64,000 nucleotides of DNA from Roseomonas indoligenes (GTDB lineage Bacteria > Pseudomonadota > Alphaproteobacteria > Acetobacterales > Acetobacteraceae), in NCBI RefSeq assembly GCF_017813365.1, contig NZ_JAGIZA010000006.1, positions 124,001-188,000 of the forward strand. The letters run 5' to 3'. Every line of letters begins with the position of its first letter. Position 1 is the stretch's first letter. Of the stretch, positions 53,222 through 63,195 are shown piece by piece. The notes beneath the pieces were generated by a model. It did not search any database and had not been told where the DNA came from. It worked only from the letters and a program-made list of their open reading frames with translations. The translations under genes were made by a program, and so were the position numbers.

Positions 53222-54418
53222 TCACCTGAGGAGCAGGGTCAGGATACGGACGAGCTCGCGCAGGTTCTGCACGCCCGCCTTATCGCAGGCATTGCGCAGC
53301 AGCGTCCGAACCGTGCTGAGCCGCACCGCCCGGATGGTCGCGACCTCCTCGGGGCCTCGTCCGGACGCCAGCATCGCGGCCGCCTGTGCCTCGGCGGAGG
53401 TGAAGCCGAAGACGATGATGCCGAGCTGCGTCAGCCGCGCCTCGTCCGACCCCGGTGAGAGGCGGCGCAGCAGAAGCAGCGCCAGCCCCGGTGATCGGCC
53501 CCGGCCGTCCTGCCCCAGCATCTGGCGGGGCAGGGGGGTGACCAGCACGGCGTGCTGCGCGCCGCCGGCATCCGCCAGCCGCCGCGCGCCCCCCGCCCCG
53601 CCGCGGGCCGCGTCCGCCACCGCCCGGCGCAGCCAGGCCGTGTCCTCCGCCCCCGTCGCGGAGATCGGCGCTCCGCCGCCCCCGCGCAGCCGCAACGGCC
53701 CGCCCTCCCGGTCCAGCGCCTCGGCGGCGGCATTGGCCCGCAGCACCATGGCGGAGCCGTCCAGCACCGCCGCCGGTCCGGACAGTACCTCCAGCATCTC
53801 GCCCCCGGCCGTCCCGCCGGTGTCCTGCGCCTCCAGCTGCAGGCTGCGGCGGAGATGCGGCAGCAGGCGGTTCAGGCCCTGCACCGCGAAGTCCTCGAAG
53901 GCGCCCGCGCCGCGCGGCCGCTGGATGGAAACGGCCCCGGCCAGGCGCGGCGCGTCGTCCGCTCCCCACAGGGGAAGCGCCGTCCCCAGCACATGGAACT
54001 GCCCGTGAAGGATCCCGTGTTCCGCGTAGTAGGGGTTTCGGAGGAGGGCGTCGTCGGCGATCAGCTCCGCCCCGCGCACCACCCGTCCTGGAGTGGAGCG
54101 GAGGAGCGGCACCGTCCAGGGATCATGGGCGTGCCAGTGCGCGGCATAGCCGGCCAGCGCCTCCACGGTCATGTTGGTCAGGGCGCGGCCGGCCGGTGCG
54201 CCGGTCCGCGGGTCCAGCGTCCACACCGCCGCAGCCCCTCCGCCCAGCAGGATGTTGAGCGAGGGCGCCACGCGCGCCGCCGCCCGCGGGTCGAAGGCGG
54301 CGAGGTACAGGTCGCCCACCAGCTCGTCCCAGCGACGCTCCTCCTGCGTCAGAGCCGTTTGAATGGAGGGCGCTGACGGAATCCGTGCGGAACCGGTGGT
54401 TGTCCTAGGGCCTGTCAT
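53222..54418 (-). CDS. LuxR-type regulator (paralogue 3)
   Basis: 398 residues from the ATG at 54418 (MTGPRTTTG); the frame opens 27 codons earlier. Sensor region has VWTLDPRTGAP and RGAELIADDALL as in paralogue 2, a PAS-like AAVLDGSAMVLRANAAAEAL, and the C-terminal HTH FGFTSAEAQAAAMLASGRGPEEV then VRLSTVRTLL. Together with the genes at 21600 and 27630 this makes three related regulators in 33 kb. Confidence 0.85.
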   Translation of the reverse strand: MTGPRTTTGSARIPSAPSIQTALTQEERRWDELVGDLYLAAFDPRAAARVAPSLNILLGGGAAAVWTLDPRTGAPAGRALTNMTVEALAGYAAHWHAHDPWTVPLLRSTPGRVVRGAELIADDALLRNPYYAEHGILHGQFHVLGTALPLWGADDAPRLAGAVSIQRPRGAGAFEDFAVQGLNRLLPHLRRSLQLEAQDTGGTAGGEMLEVLSGPAAVLDGSAMVLRANAAAEALDREGGPLRLRGGGGAPISATGAEDTAWLRRAVADAARGGAGGARRLADAGGAQHAVLVTPLPRQMLGQDGRGRSPGLALLLLRRLSPGSDEARLTQLGIIVFGFTSAEAQAAAMLASGRGPEEVATIRAVRLSTVRTLLRNACDKAGVQNLRELVRILTLLLR

Positions 54419-54660
54419 CGACACGGCATCGTACGAAATTCGGCGGTAGTTAACACCCGGCGTTGCGGTCGATCCGGCGGGTTGGGTGTCCACGGGCATT
54501 CCTGCCCGAACTCCAAAGCCAGTTCGGCATCAGCATCGAGGTCCGCTCCCGGTCCGCCAGTCCGGCGATCGGCACGGTGGTCACGCTTCATCACCGAGGC
54601 CGGCTCGCGGCGTTACACGGCACGTCCCATCTTCGGGGCGGCCCCAAGGAGGACCAGCCA

Positions 54661-55230
54661 TTGAGCCGTGACCGCAAGACCACCTTCTCCGCCCTCGCCA
54701 TCGCCCTCGGGATCGGCGCCATGGCCCTGCCTGCCCTGGCCCAGCCCGCGACCCCCCAGCCCGCGACCCCCCAGCCTGCCGCGCCCGAGGCAGCCCCGAT
54801 GCGCCCCGCCGCCGGCCCGGCCCAGGTCATTCCCATGGGCCGGGGCGCCGAGCGCATGCTGCAGGGCGCCGATGCCAACCGCGACGGGCGCGTGACCGAG
54901 GCCGAGGCCTGGGACGCCCTGGCCGCCCGCTTCGCCGCCGCCGACACCAACAAGGATGGCGGCCTCACCTGGGATGAATTCCGGAGCTATGCCTTCGCCC
55001 AGGCCCCGCGCGGCGCGAACCCTGCACGGCAGGAGCGGGTCGAGCGGATGGAGGAGCGCGCACAGTCCATGTTCCGCGCCGTGGACGCCGACCGCGACGG
55101 CCGCGTGACGACGACGGAGCTGCGCCCATTCGCCGAGGCGCTGTTTCGCTCCCGCGACCTGAACGGGGACACCGCCCTGACCCGCGACGAGCTGCGGCCG
55201 GGCCGCGCCTCTCAGACCCGGGCCCAGTAG
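54661..55230 (+). CDS. Exported EF-hand protein
   Basis: 189 residues from a TTG at 54661, chosen because AGGAGG stands 8 nt upstream and because it puts the hydrophobic segment FSALAIALGIGAMALPALAQ in signal-peptide position; an ATG far upstream would bury it. Two ATPQP repeats follow. Four EF-hand-like loops: DANRDGRVTEAE, DTNKDGGLTWDE, DADRDGRVTTTE and DLNGDTALTRDE, of which the last is slightly off. It should bind Ca2+ in the periplasm. Confidence 0.85.
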   Translation: MSRDRKTTFSALAIALGIGAMALPALAQPATPQPATPQPAAPEAAPMRPAAGPAQVIPMGRGAERMLQGADANRDGRVTEAEAWDALAARFAAADTNKDGGLTWDEFRSYAFAQAPRGANPARQERVERMEERAQSMFRAVDADRDGRVTTTELRPFAEALFRSRDLNGDTALTRDELRPGRASQTRAQ

Positions 55231-55245
55231 GCGCGTTGCCCCCAG

Positions 55246-55268
55246 CCGCGCGCCGTCACGGCGCGCGG
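55246..55268 (+). terminator. Perfect hairpin after the EF-hand gene
   Basis: CCGCGCGCCG pairs with CGGCGCGCGG around TCA, 15 bp after the stop. No U tract. Confidence 0.5.
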
Positions 55269-55348
55269 CCTGGGAGGGCCGCGGACCCCAATGGAGCCGT
55301 TGCCAGGACCTGTCGGATTGTCGTCGATGTCCCCACGGGAAGGGGAAG

Positions 55349-55423
55349 TGGTGGGCGCGACAGGGATTGAACCTGTGACCCTTCGCGTGTGAAGCGAATG
55401 CTCTCCCGCTGAGCTACGCGCCC
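55349..55423 (-). tRNA. tRNA-Val (CAC anticodon)
   Basis: On the minus strand, acceptor stem GGGCGCG/CGCGCCC, D arm GCTCAGCGGGAGAGC, anticodon loop TTCACAC with anticodon CAC (reads GUG), T arm with GGTTCAATCCC, discriminator A and encoded CCA at 55349-55351. Length 75 nt with CCA. Confidence 0.96.
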
Positions 55424-55515
55424 GGAGTGGCGGGGCATATCCTCCACCCGCGCCGGCCTGTCAAGCGGCTGGGAATGGCCTTGTCCCGGCCCCGGCGCCC
55501 GCCCAATCTCGCCCT

Positions 55516-55998
55516 GTGACGCAGCCCTTCCGCATCGCGCCCGCGACCTCCGCCCCGGACCTGGACGAGGTGGCGCGGCTCTTCCGCGGCTATGCGGAAG
55601 CCCTCGGCCTGGACCTCTCCTTCCAGGGCTTCGAGGCCGAGCTGACCTCTCTGCCCGGTCGCTACGCCCCGCCCGAGGGTGCCCTCCTCCTCGCCCGCGC
55701 CGGCGATGGCGCACCGCTCGGCTGCGCCGCCCTCCGGCCACTGGGGGCGGGTTCGTGCGAGATGAAGCGCCTCTACGTCCTTCCCTCGGCGCGCGGACTG
55801 GGCCTCGGCCGCGCCCTGGTGGAGGCTGTCCTCGCCGCCGCCCGCGCCGCCGGGCATCGGGAGATCAGGCTGGATACGCTGCCCGGCATGGCGGAAGCCA
55901 TCGCCCTCTACCGGCGTGCGGGGTTCCGCCCCATCCCGCCCTATTACGAGACGCCCGTGCCCGGCACGATCTTCCTGGCCCGCCCGCTGGAGCCCTGA
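55516..55998 (+). CDS. GNAT-family N-acetyltransferase
   Basis: 160 residues from GTG at 55516. The acetyl-CoA binding motif A is in MKRLYVLPSARGLGLGRALVEAVLAAARAAG-like order (RGLGLGRAL), preceded by CAALRPL and followed by ALYRRAGFRPI. A helical start LDEVARLFRGYAEALG lies ahead. Substrate unknown; many relatives acetylate small amines or protein N-termini. The gene stands alone between the tRNA and the DUF3108 gene. Confidence 0.88.
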   Translation: MTQPFRIAPATSAPDLDEVARLFRGYAEALGLDLSFQGFEAELTSLPGRYAPPEGALLLARAGDGAPLGCAALRPLGAGSCEMKRLYVLPSARGLGLGRALVEAVLAAARAAGHREIRLDTLPGMAEAIALYRRAGFRPIPPYYETPVPGTIFLARPLEP

Positions 55999-56072
55999 CC
56001 GCGCTGGTCACCGCCCCCCTGTTCAAGATGCCGGTCCATCACGATCTATAAAGGATCATCGAAGGACATCGC

Positions 56073-56894
56073 ATGAACCCGGTCCGGCCAGCTCGCCTCG
56101 CCCTGCTTGCCGTTCCGGCCCTGCTGTTCCTCACGGGCGCTCCCTCCGCCCAGGCCCAGCCCATCGCGGCCACCTATACGGTCCAGGCCGTCGGCATGAC
56201 GGTGATGGAGGTGAACGCCACTCTCGACATTACCGAGGCCGGCTACACCGTTGAGTTCCGCACCCGAACCCGTGGCGTGGTCGCGGCCTTCTCCGGCGGC
56301 ACCCTCGTCACCCGTGTGGAAGGCGTGTGGGAAGGCGACCGGGCCCGCCCGCGCCGCTACGTCTCCGAGGGCGTCTGGCGCGGCGAGAACCGGCGCACCG
56401 TGATCGAGTGGCCGGGCAATCAGCCAGCGATCCGCGCCATGGTCCCGCCGAACGACGAGGAGCGGGAAACGGTGCCGGAGGATGCGCGGCGCAACACCGT
56501 GGACAACCTCTCCGCCATCGCCCAGCTCGTCCGCCAGGCCCGCCGGACCGGCAATTGCGACGGCAGCCTGCGCGCCTTCGACGGCCGCCGCCTGAGCGAG
56601 ACCACCGCCCGGTCCCGGGGCCGGGAGCAGTTCGCGCCCGCCCGCGACGAGTGGTCCGGCACCGCCCTGCGCTGCGACTTCGAGGGCCGGTTCCTCGCCG
56701 GCTTCCGAAAGGACGAGGACCGGGAGGCCGCGCGCCGCCCCCAGACCGGCACGGCCTGGCTGGGCGAGGCCGCGCCGGGCCGGCCGTTGATCCCTGTCCG
56801 CATCGATTCCGTGAACCGCTGGTTCGGCACCATCTCCGCCCGCCTCGCCAGCTTCGGCCCGCCCGGCGAGGCCCAGGCGCGGGCGGGGAACTGA
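56073..56894 (+). CDS. DUF3108-family periplasmic protein
   Basis: 273 residues. Signal peptide about 1-28 (LLFLTGAPSAQAQ). The mature part is mostly beta-strand: TYTVQAVGMTVMEVNATLDI, YTVEFRTRTRGVVAAF, and VRIDSVNRWFGTISARL, a layout like DUF3108 proteins that resemble lipoprotein carriers. Pair of cysteines in NCDGS and LRCDF. Function unknown. A good ribosome site GAAGGACATCGC precedes the ATG. Confidence 0.75.
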   Translation: MNPVRPARLALLAVPALLFLTGAPSAQAQPIAATYTVQAVGMTVMEVNATLDITEAGYTVEFRTRTRGVVAAFSGGTLVTRVEGVWEGDRARPRRYVSEGVWRGENRRTVIEWPGNQPAIRAMVPPNDEERETVPEDARRNTVDNLSAIAQLVRQARRTGNCDGSLRAFDGRRLSETTARSRGREQFAPARDEWSGTALRCDFEGRFLAGFRKDEDREAARRPQTGTAWLGEAAPGRPLIPVRIDSVNRWFGTISARLASFGPPGEAQARAGN

Positions 56895-56975
56895 CCTCCG
56901 ATCTGTCCCGGGCCGGGGAGAGGAACCTCCTCTTCGCCTCGGACAGGTCAGAACGAGGGCAGGTCTCGATCGCCG

Positions 56976-57746
56976 CTACTCCGCCGGCACTTCCATCCCC
57001 TTGGCCCGCAGCACCGCCCGTCCTGCCGGCCCCGCCAGATGGGCCAGGAAGCCCCGCGCCGCCTCTCCACCCGCGGTGGGGGAGGGGGAAAGGCCGCCGG
57101 AATAGCTCGTCCAGGACTGGATTTCCGCCGGCAGGGGCCCAACCAGCACCACCCCGGCGACCGGCAGGATCTCGCTGATCTGGTGTATGGCGAGATCGGC
57201 CGACCCGTCCGCCACGCGCTCCGCCACAAGCCCGCCCCGCACCAGCACGCGCCGGTCCCGCATCTGGTCCGCGACCCCCAGGCGCTGCAGCAGCCCCTCC
57301 ACATAGGCGCCGCTCGATCCGCCGGAGGCCGGGTCGATATAGGCGATGCGCGGCGCGGCCAGCACGGCCGCGCGGAACGCCTCGACGCTGGCGACGTCCG
57401 GACGCGGCGCATCCGCCCGCACCCCGACCCCCACGCCCACCCGCGCCAGCGGCACCGCGCCGGGCGCCACCCGGCCGGCACGGGCCAGCGCCTCCATCTG
57501 CGCGGGCGGCACGATCAGCAGGTCGAAACCCTCGCCCTCCGTCACGCGCCGGGCCAGGGCGCCGGCCGTGTCGTTCGCCACGACCAGATGGTGCCCGGTC
57601 TCGCGTTCCCAGGCCGGCGCGGCGGCCAGCACCACGGCCTTGAAGGCTCCGGCTGTCAGCACCCGCACATCCGCCGCGGCGGCAGGAGAGCAGGCCAGCA
57701 CCGTCGCGGCCACCGCAAACCAGCGCACCACGCGTATCATCCTCAT
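56976..57746 (-). CDS. Molybdate-binding-like periplasmic protein (ModA family)
   Basis: 256 residues from the ATG at 57746 (MRMIRVVRW). Signal peptide about 3-25. The start VRVLTAGAFKAVVLAAAPAWERETGH, the hinge FDLLIVPPAQMEALARAG and IAYIDPASGGSSGAYVEGLLQRLGV follow ModA. Anion binding at the SGA(FY)K position seems altered (TAGAFKAV), so molybdate itself is not certain. No modBC permease is nearby. G-rich AGGGCGGGGG precedes the ATG. Confidence 0.8.
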   Translation of the reverse strand: MRMIRVVRWFAVAATVLACSPAAAADVRVLTAGAFKAVVLAAAPAWERETGHHLVVANDTAGALARRVTEGEGFDLLIVPPAQMEALARAGRVAPGAVPLARVGVGVGVRADAPRPDVASVEAFRAAVLAAPRIAYIDPASGGSSGAYVEGLLQRLGVADQMRDRRVLVRGGLVAERVADGSADLAIHQISEILPVAGVVLVGPLPAEIQSWTSYSGGLSPSPTAGGEAARGFLAHLAGPAGRAVLRAKGMEVPAE

Positions 57747-57800
57747 CCCCCGCCCTTGCGCCGTGATGCTGCGGCCCGGCGCCGGCCGCCGCAATGGCCC

Positions 57801-58451
57801 TCAGCCCGGCAGGACGGAGGCCAGCAGCCCGACCAGCTCGGCCGGCGCGCCTGCGACCGGCGCCCCCTCCGCCATTTCGGGTGTGCCGTAACCCCAGGCC
57901 GCGAAGACCGGGGCGATCCCCGCCGCCTTCGCCGCGCGGGTGTCGTTCTGATGGTCCCCGATCAGCACGGCGCGCCCCGGCTCCGCCCCCATCCGCGCCA
58001 GCAGCGCGAGGGGATGGCCGGGATGGGGCTTCCTGACGGGGAAGCTGTCGCCCCCGCCGATATCGTCCAGCACGGAGGTCAGCCCGAGGTCACCCAGGAC
58101 GATCCGCGCCGCCTTCTCCGGCTTGTTGGTGCAGACCGCCAGCCGCCACCCGCCCGCCTTCAGGGCGGCCAGCGCCTCGGGGATGCCGGGGAAGGGCCGG
58201 GTCTCGTCCGCCGCATGGGCCTCGTAATCGGCCAGGAACTCCGCCACCAGCAGCGGGGTGCTCTCCAGGCTCCGGGCGGCGCAGGCCCGCTGAACCAGCA
58301 CCGCCACCCCGTCCCCGATCATCCGCCAAACCTCCTCCCGGGTGAATCCCGGGCGGTCATGGGCGGCCATCAACCGATCCAGCGCGGCATGGATGTCCGG
58401 CGCGCTGTCCAGCAGCGTGCCGTCGAGGTCGAAAAGGGCGATGCGATCCAT
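57801..58451 (-). CDS. gph: Phosphoglycolate phosphatase-like HAD hydrolase
   Basis: 216 residues. HAD motif I is in ALFDLDGTLLDS with nucleophile Asp, motif II in VCTNKPEKAA, motif III/IV in VRKPHPGHP and IGDHQNDTRAAKAAG. The four-helix cap starts with DIHAALDRLMAAH. The pattern is that of Gph/phosphoglycolate phosphatase, which clears 2-phosphoglycolate; other small phosphates are possible. Two further in-frame ATGs lie 12-24 bp upstream. Divergent from glmU with 94 bp between. Confidence 0.86.
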   Translation of the reverse strand: MDRIALFDLDGTLLDSAPDIHAALDRLMAAHDRPGFTREEVWRMIGDGVAVLVQRACAARSLESTPLLVAEFLADYEAHAADETRPFPGIPEALAALKAGGWRLAVCTNKPEKAARIVLGDLGLTSVLDDIGGGDSFPVRKPHPGHPLALLARMGAEPGRAVLIGDHQNDTRAAKAAGIAPVFAAWGYGTPEMAEGAPVAGAPAELVGLLASVLPG

Positions 58452-58545
58452 GCCGGACCCCATGCCATCCCGCATTACGGCCCGCAATGAAGGTTGAGCC
58501 GTCTTCGCCCTTGCGGAAGCTGCCGGCACAGGGCTTATCCACCCC

Positions 58546-59865
58546 ATGCAAAGGGCTGCCATCCTCCTCGCCGCCGGGCTCGGCACCCGCATGCGCTCGG
58601 CCCTGCCGAAGGCGATGCACCCCGTGGCCGGGCGGCCGATGCTCAACCACCTCATCGCCGCCTGCGAGGAGGTGTTCGACCGCATCGTCGTCGTCACCGG
58701 TCCGGACATGCCGGCGCTGGAGAAGGCGGCTGCCCCCCATGCCACGGTGGTGCAGCGGGAACGCCTGGGCACCGGCCACGCCGCCCTGCAGGCCGCCCCC
58801 CTGCTGGAGGGATTCGAGGGCGACGTCGCCGTCCTCTATGCCGATAACCCGCTGATCACGGCCGAGACGCTGCGCCGCCTCCTCCTCGCCCGCGTCTCCT
58901 CCGACCTCGCCCTGCTCGCCATGCGCCCCGCCGATCCCGGCCGCTACGGCCGCGTCGTGCCGCACGGGGATGGCGGCATCGCCGGCGTGGTGGAGTGGAA
59001 GGACGCGACGGAGGAGCAGCGCGCCATCACCCTCTGCAATGTCGGCGTGATCTGCGCCGCCGCCCCGCGCCTGTTCCACTGGCTTCGCGAACTGAAGAAC
59101 GACAACGCCGCCGGCGAGTACTACCTGACCGACGTGGTCGCCGCCGCCCGGACCGAGGGCTTCCGCGCCGTCGCCGTGGAGGCTGCAGAGGCCGAGTGCC
59201 GGGGCATCAACTCCCGCCTGGAACTGGCGGAGGCCGAGGCCGCCGTGCAGGCCGCCCTGCGCCGGAAGGCGATGGAGGGCGGCGCCACCCTGACCCGCCC
59301 GGAGAGCGTCACCCTCTCCTTCGACACGCGGATCGGCCAGGACGTCACGGTCGGCCCGGACGTGGTCTTCGCGCCCGGCGTCACCATCGAGGACGGCGTG
59401 GATATCCGCGCCTTCTCCCACCTGGAAGCCTGCACCGTGCGTTCGGGCGCCGTGATCGGCCCCTTCGCCCGGCTGCGCCCGGGCACGGAAGTGGGCGCCA
59501 ACGCTCATGTCGGGAACTTCGTGGAGCTGAAGGCGGCGGTGCTGGGGGAGGGAGCGAAGGCGAATCACCTCTCCTACATCGGCGACGCCACGGTGGGCGC
59601 GCGCACCAACATCGGCGCCGGCACCATCACCTGCAACTACGACGGTTACGCTAAGCACAAAACCAATATCGGGGCGGGTGTCTTTATTGGCTCAAACGCG
59701 ACATTGGTGGCGCCCGTCTCACTGGGTGATGGCGCCTTCGTCGCGGCCGGCTCTACTATCACCGAAACGGTCGTGCCGGATGCCATGGCCTTCGGCCGCG
59801 CCCGCCAGGAGCAGAAGGAAGGCCGCGCCGCGGCGTTCCGCGCCTCCCGCCGTAAGGAGAAGTAA
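58546..59865 (+). CDS. glmU: Bifunctional GlmU (GlcNAc-1-P uridyltransferase / GlcN-1-P acetyltransferase)
   Basis: Last two steps of UDP-GlcNAc synthesis. 439 residues: pyrophosphorylase domain 1-225 with LLAAGLGTRMRSALPKAMH at the N-terminus, ERLGTGHAA and NVGVICAAA; left-handed beta-helix acetyltransferase domain from about 245 with TRPESVTLSFDTRIG, GPFARLRPGT, HVGNFVELK and NIGAGTITCNYDGYAKHKT. No Shine-Dalgarno is visible before the ATG. A little shorter than most GlmU. glmS follows after 3 bp. Confidence 0.96.
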   Translation: MQRAAILLAAGLGTRMRSALPKAMHPVAGRPMLNHLIAACEEVFDRIVVVTGPDMPALEKAAAPHATVVQRERLGTGHAALQAAPLLEGFEGDVAVLYADNPLITAETLRRLLLARVSSDLALLAMRPADPGRYGRVVPHGDGGIAGVVEWKDATEEQRAITLCNVGVICAAAPRLFHWLRELKNDNAAGEYYLTDVVAAARTEGFRAVAVEAAEAECRGINSRLELAEAEAAVQAALRRKAMEGGATLTRPESVTLSFDTRIGQDVTVGPDVVFAPGVTIEDGVDIRAFSHLEACTVRSGAVIGPFARLRPGTEVGANAHVGNFVELKAAVLGEGAKANHLSYIGDATVGARTNIGAGTITCNYDGYAKHKTNIGAGVFIGSNATLVAPVSLGDGAFVAAGSTITETVVPDAMAFGRARQEQKEGRAAAFRASRRKEK

Positions 59866-59868
59866 GCG

Positions 59869-61692
<1,824 letters not shown>

Positions 61693-61790
61693 CCCCGGCC
61701 GGGGCGACGACGGCCCGGCCCCTGCGTTCCACCGGTCAGGAATGATGGAGACGCCGTTGTGTACCGCTCCGCCCGGGCGTAACGGGCCCC

Positions 61791-61814
61791 GGGCGGGCCA
61801 CGCCGGGCCCGCCC
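61791..61814 (+). terminator. Hairpin after glmS
   Basis: GGGCGGGCC pairs with GGCCCGCCC around a 6-nt loop, 100 bp after the glmS stop and 30 bp before the MFS start. Followed by AAGGTTTCCTT, so a weak T tract. Confidence 0.5.
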
Positions 61815-61842
61815 AAGGTTTCCTTGAGAGGACCGGGCCCGC

Positions 61843-63150
61843 ATGAGCCAGACCGCGCTCGACCCCCAGACCCGGCCGGAGCCCATGACCGGCTCCGTCC
61901 CTCCGCCGGAACAGGGTGGGGCAGGGAGTGGCCCGACGGGCGGCTCGGAAGGGACCGCCTTCGCTGTCCTCCTGTCGCTCAGCTTGTGCCACCTGCTGAA
62001 CGACATGATGCAGTCGCTCGTCCCGGCCCTCTATCCCATCCTCAAGGCCAACTACGCGCTGGATTTCGGGCAGATCGGCCTGATCACCCTGGCCTTCCAG
62101 TTCACTGCCTCGCTCCTGCAGCCCCTGGTCGGCGCTTACACCGACCGCCATCCCATGCCCTATTCCCTCACCATCGGCATGGGCTCCACCCTCGTCGGGC
62201 TCCTCGTGCTCTCACAGGCCTCAAGCTACCCCGTGATCCTGCTCGCGGCGGCCCTCATCGGCATGGGATCCTCGGTTTTCCACCCGGAATCCTCGCGGGT
62301 CGCGCGCCTCGCCTCGGGCGGGCGCTACGGGCTCGCCCAGTCGCTGTTCCAGATGGGCGGGAATTTCGGCCAGGCGATCGGCCCGCTCCTCGCCGCCTTC
62401 ATCGTGGCCCCCCGCGGCCAGGGCAGCATCGCCTGGTTCTCCGGGGCGGCGCTCCTTGGCATGCTCGTCCTGTTCCGGATCGGTGCCTGGTACGTGCGGA
62501 ACCGGCAGAGGGCCATGCCGCGCGGGCGGCGCTCCGGCGGCAATGCGCCGGCCGCCCTCGGGCGCAACCGCGTGCTCTTCGCCATCGGCGTGCTGGTGAT
62601 GCTGCTCTTCTCAAAGAACGTCTACACGGCCAGCCTCAGCTCCTACTACACCTTCTACCTGATCCACCGCTTCGATCTCTCGGTGCAGACGGCGCAGGTG
62701 CTCCTCTTCGTCTACCTGGCCTCGGTCGTGGTCGGCGGGCTGGCCGGCGGCGCCATTGGGGACCGGATCGGTCGCTTGCCGGTGATCTGGTTCTCCATCC
62801 TCGGCGCGCTGCCCTTCACCCTCGCGCTCCCCTATGTCGGGCTGGTGCCGACGGTGGTGCTGACGGTGCTGATCGGCCTGATCATGTCCTCCTCCTTCTC
62901 GGCCATCCTCGTCTACGCGCAGGACCTGATGCCGGGGAAGGTTGGCCTCGTGGCCGGGCTGTTCTTCGGCCTGTCCTTCGGCCTGGGCGGGCTCGGGGCG
63001 GCCGGGCTGGGGGAACTGGCCGACATGGTCGGCATCGACGCGGTCTACCGCATCTGTTCCTTCCTGCCCTTCCTGGGCCTGCTCACCGCCCTTCTTCCCA
63101 ACATTGAGGGCGGGCGGCTTCCCGGCTGGCTCCTGCGGCGGCGGGCGTAG
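61843..63150 (+). CDS. MFS exporter, fosmidomycin resistance (Fsr)-like
   Basis: 435 residues, about 12 hydrophobic segments. The N-terminal half after a 40-residue hydrophilic leader has LCHLLNDMMQSLVPALYPILK, the conserved start of Fsr-type transporters, LQPLVGAYTDRHPMPYSL and GSSVFHPESSRVAR. Fsr exports fosmidomycin; the natural substrate is unknown. Ribosome site GAGAGGA. Downstream of glmUS with a hairpin between. Confidence 0.88.
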   Translation: MSQTALDPQTRPEPMTGSVPPPEQGGAGSGPTGGSEGTAFAVLLSLSLCHLLNDMMQSLVPALYPILKANYALDFGQIGLITLAFQFTASLLQPLVGAYTDRHPMPYSLTIGMGSTLVGLLVLSQASSYPVILLAAALIGMGSSVFHPESSRVARLASGGRYGLAQSLFQMGGNFGQAIGPLLAAFIVAPRGQGSIAWFSGAALLGMLVLFRIGAWYVRNRQRAMPRGRRSGGNAPAALGRNRVLFAIGVLVMLLFSKNVYTASLSSYYTFYLIHRFDLSVQTAQVLLFVYLASVVVGGLAGGAIGDRIGRLPVIWFSILGALPFTLALPYVGLVPTVVLTVLIGLIMSSSFSAILVYAQDLMPGKVGLVAGLFFGLSFGLGGLGAAGLGELADMVGIDAVYRICSFLPFLGLLTALLPNIEGGRLPGWLLRRRA

Positions 63151-63195
63151 CGGGCGCCCGCCGCAACGCCCCTCCGTTCCGCCCGTTCAAACAGG

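Noticed and set aside
54463-54660. ATG start at 54463 for the EF-hand protein
   Set aside because: The added 66 residues would put the signal peptide in the interior; the TTG at 54661 has AGGAGG.
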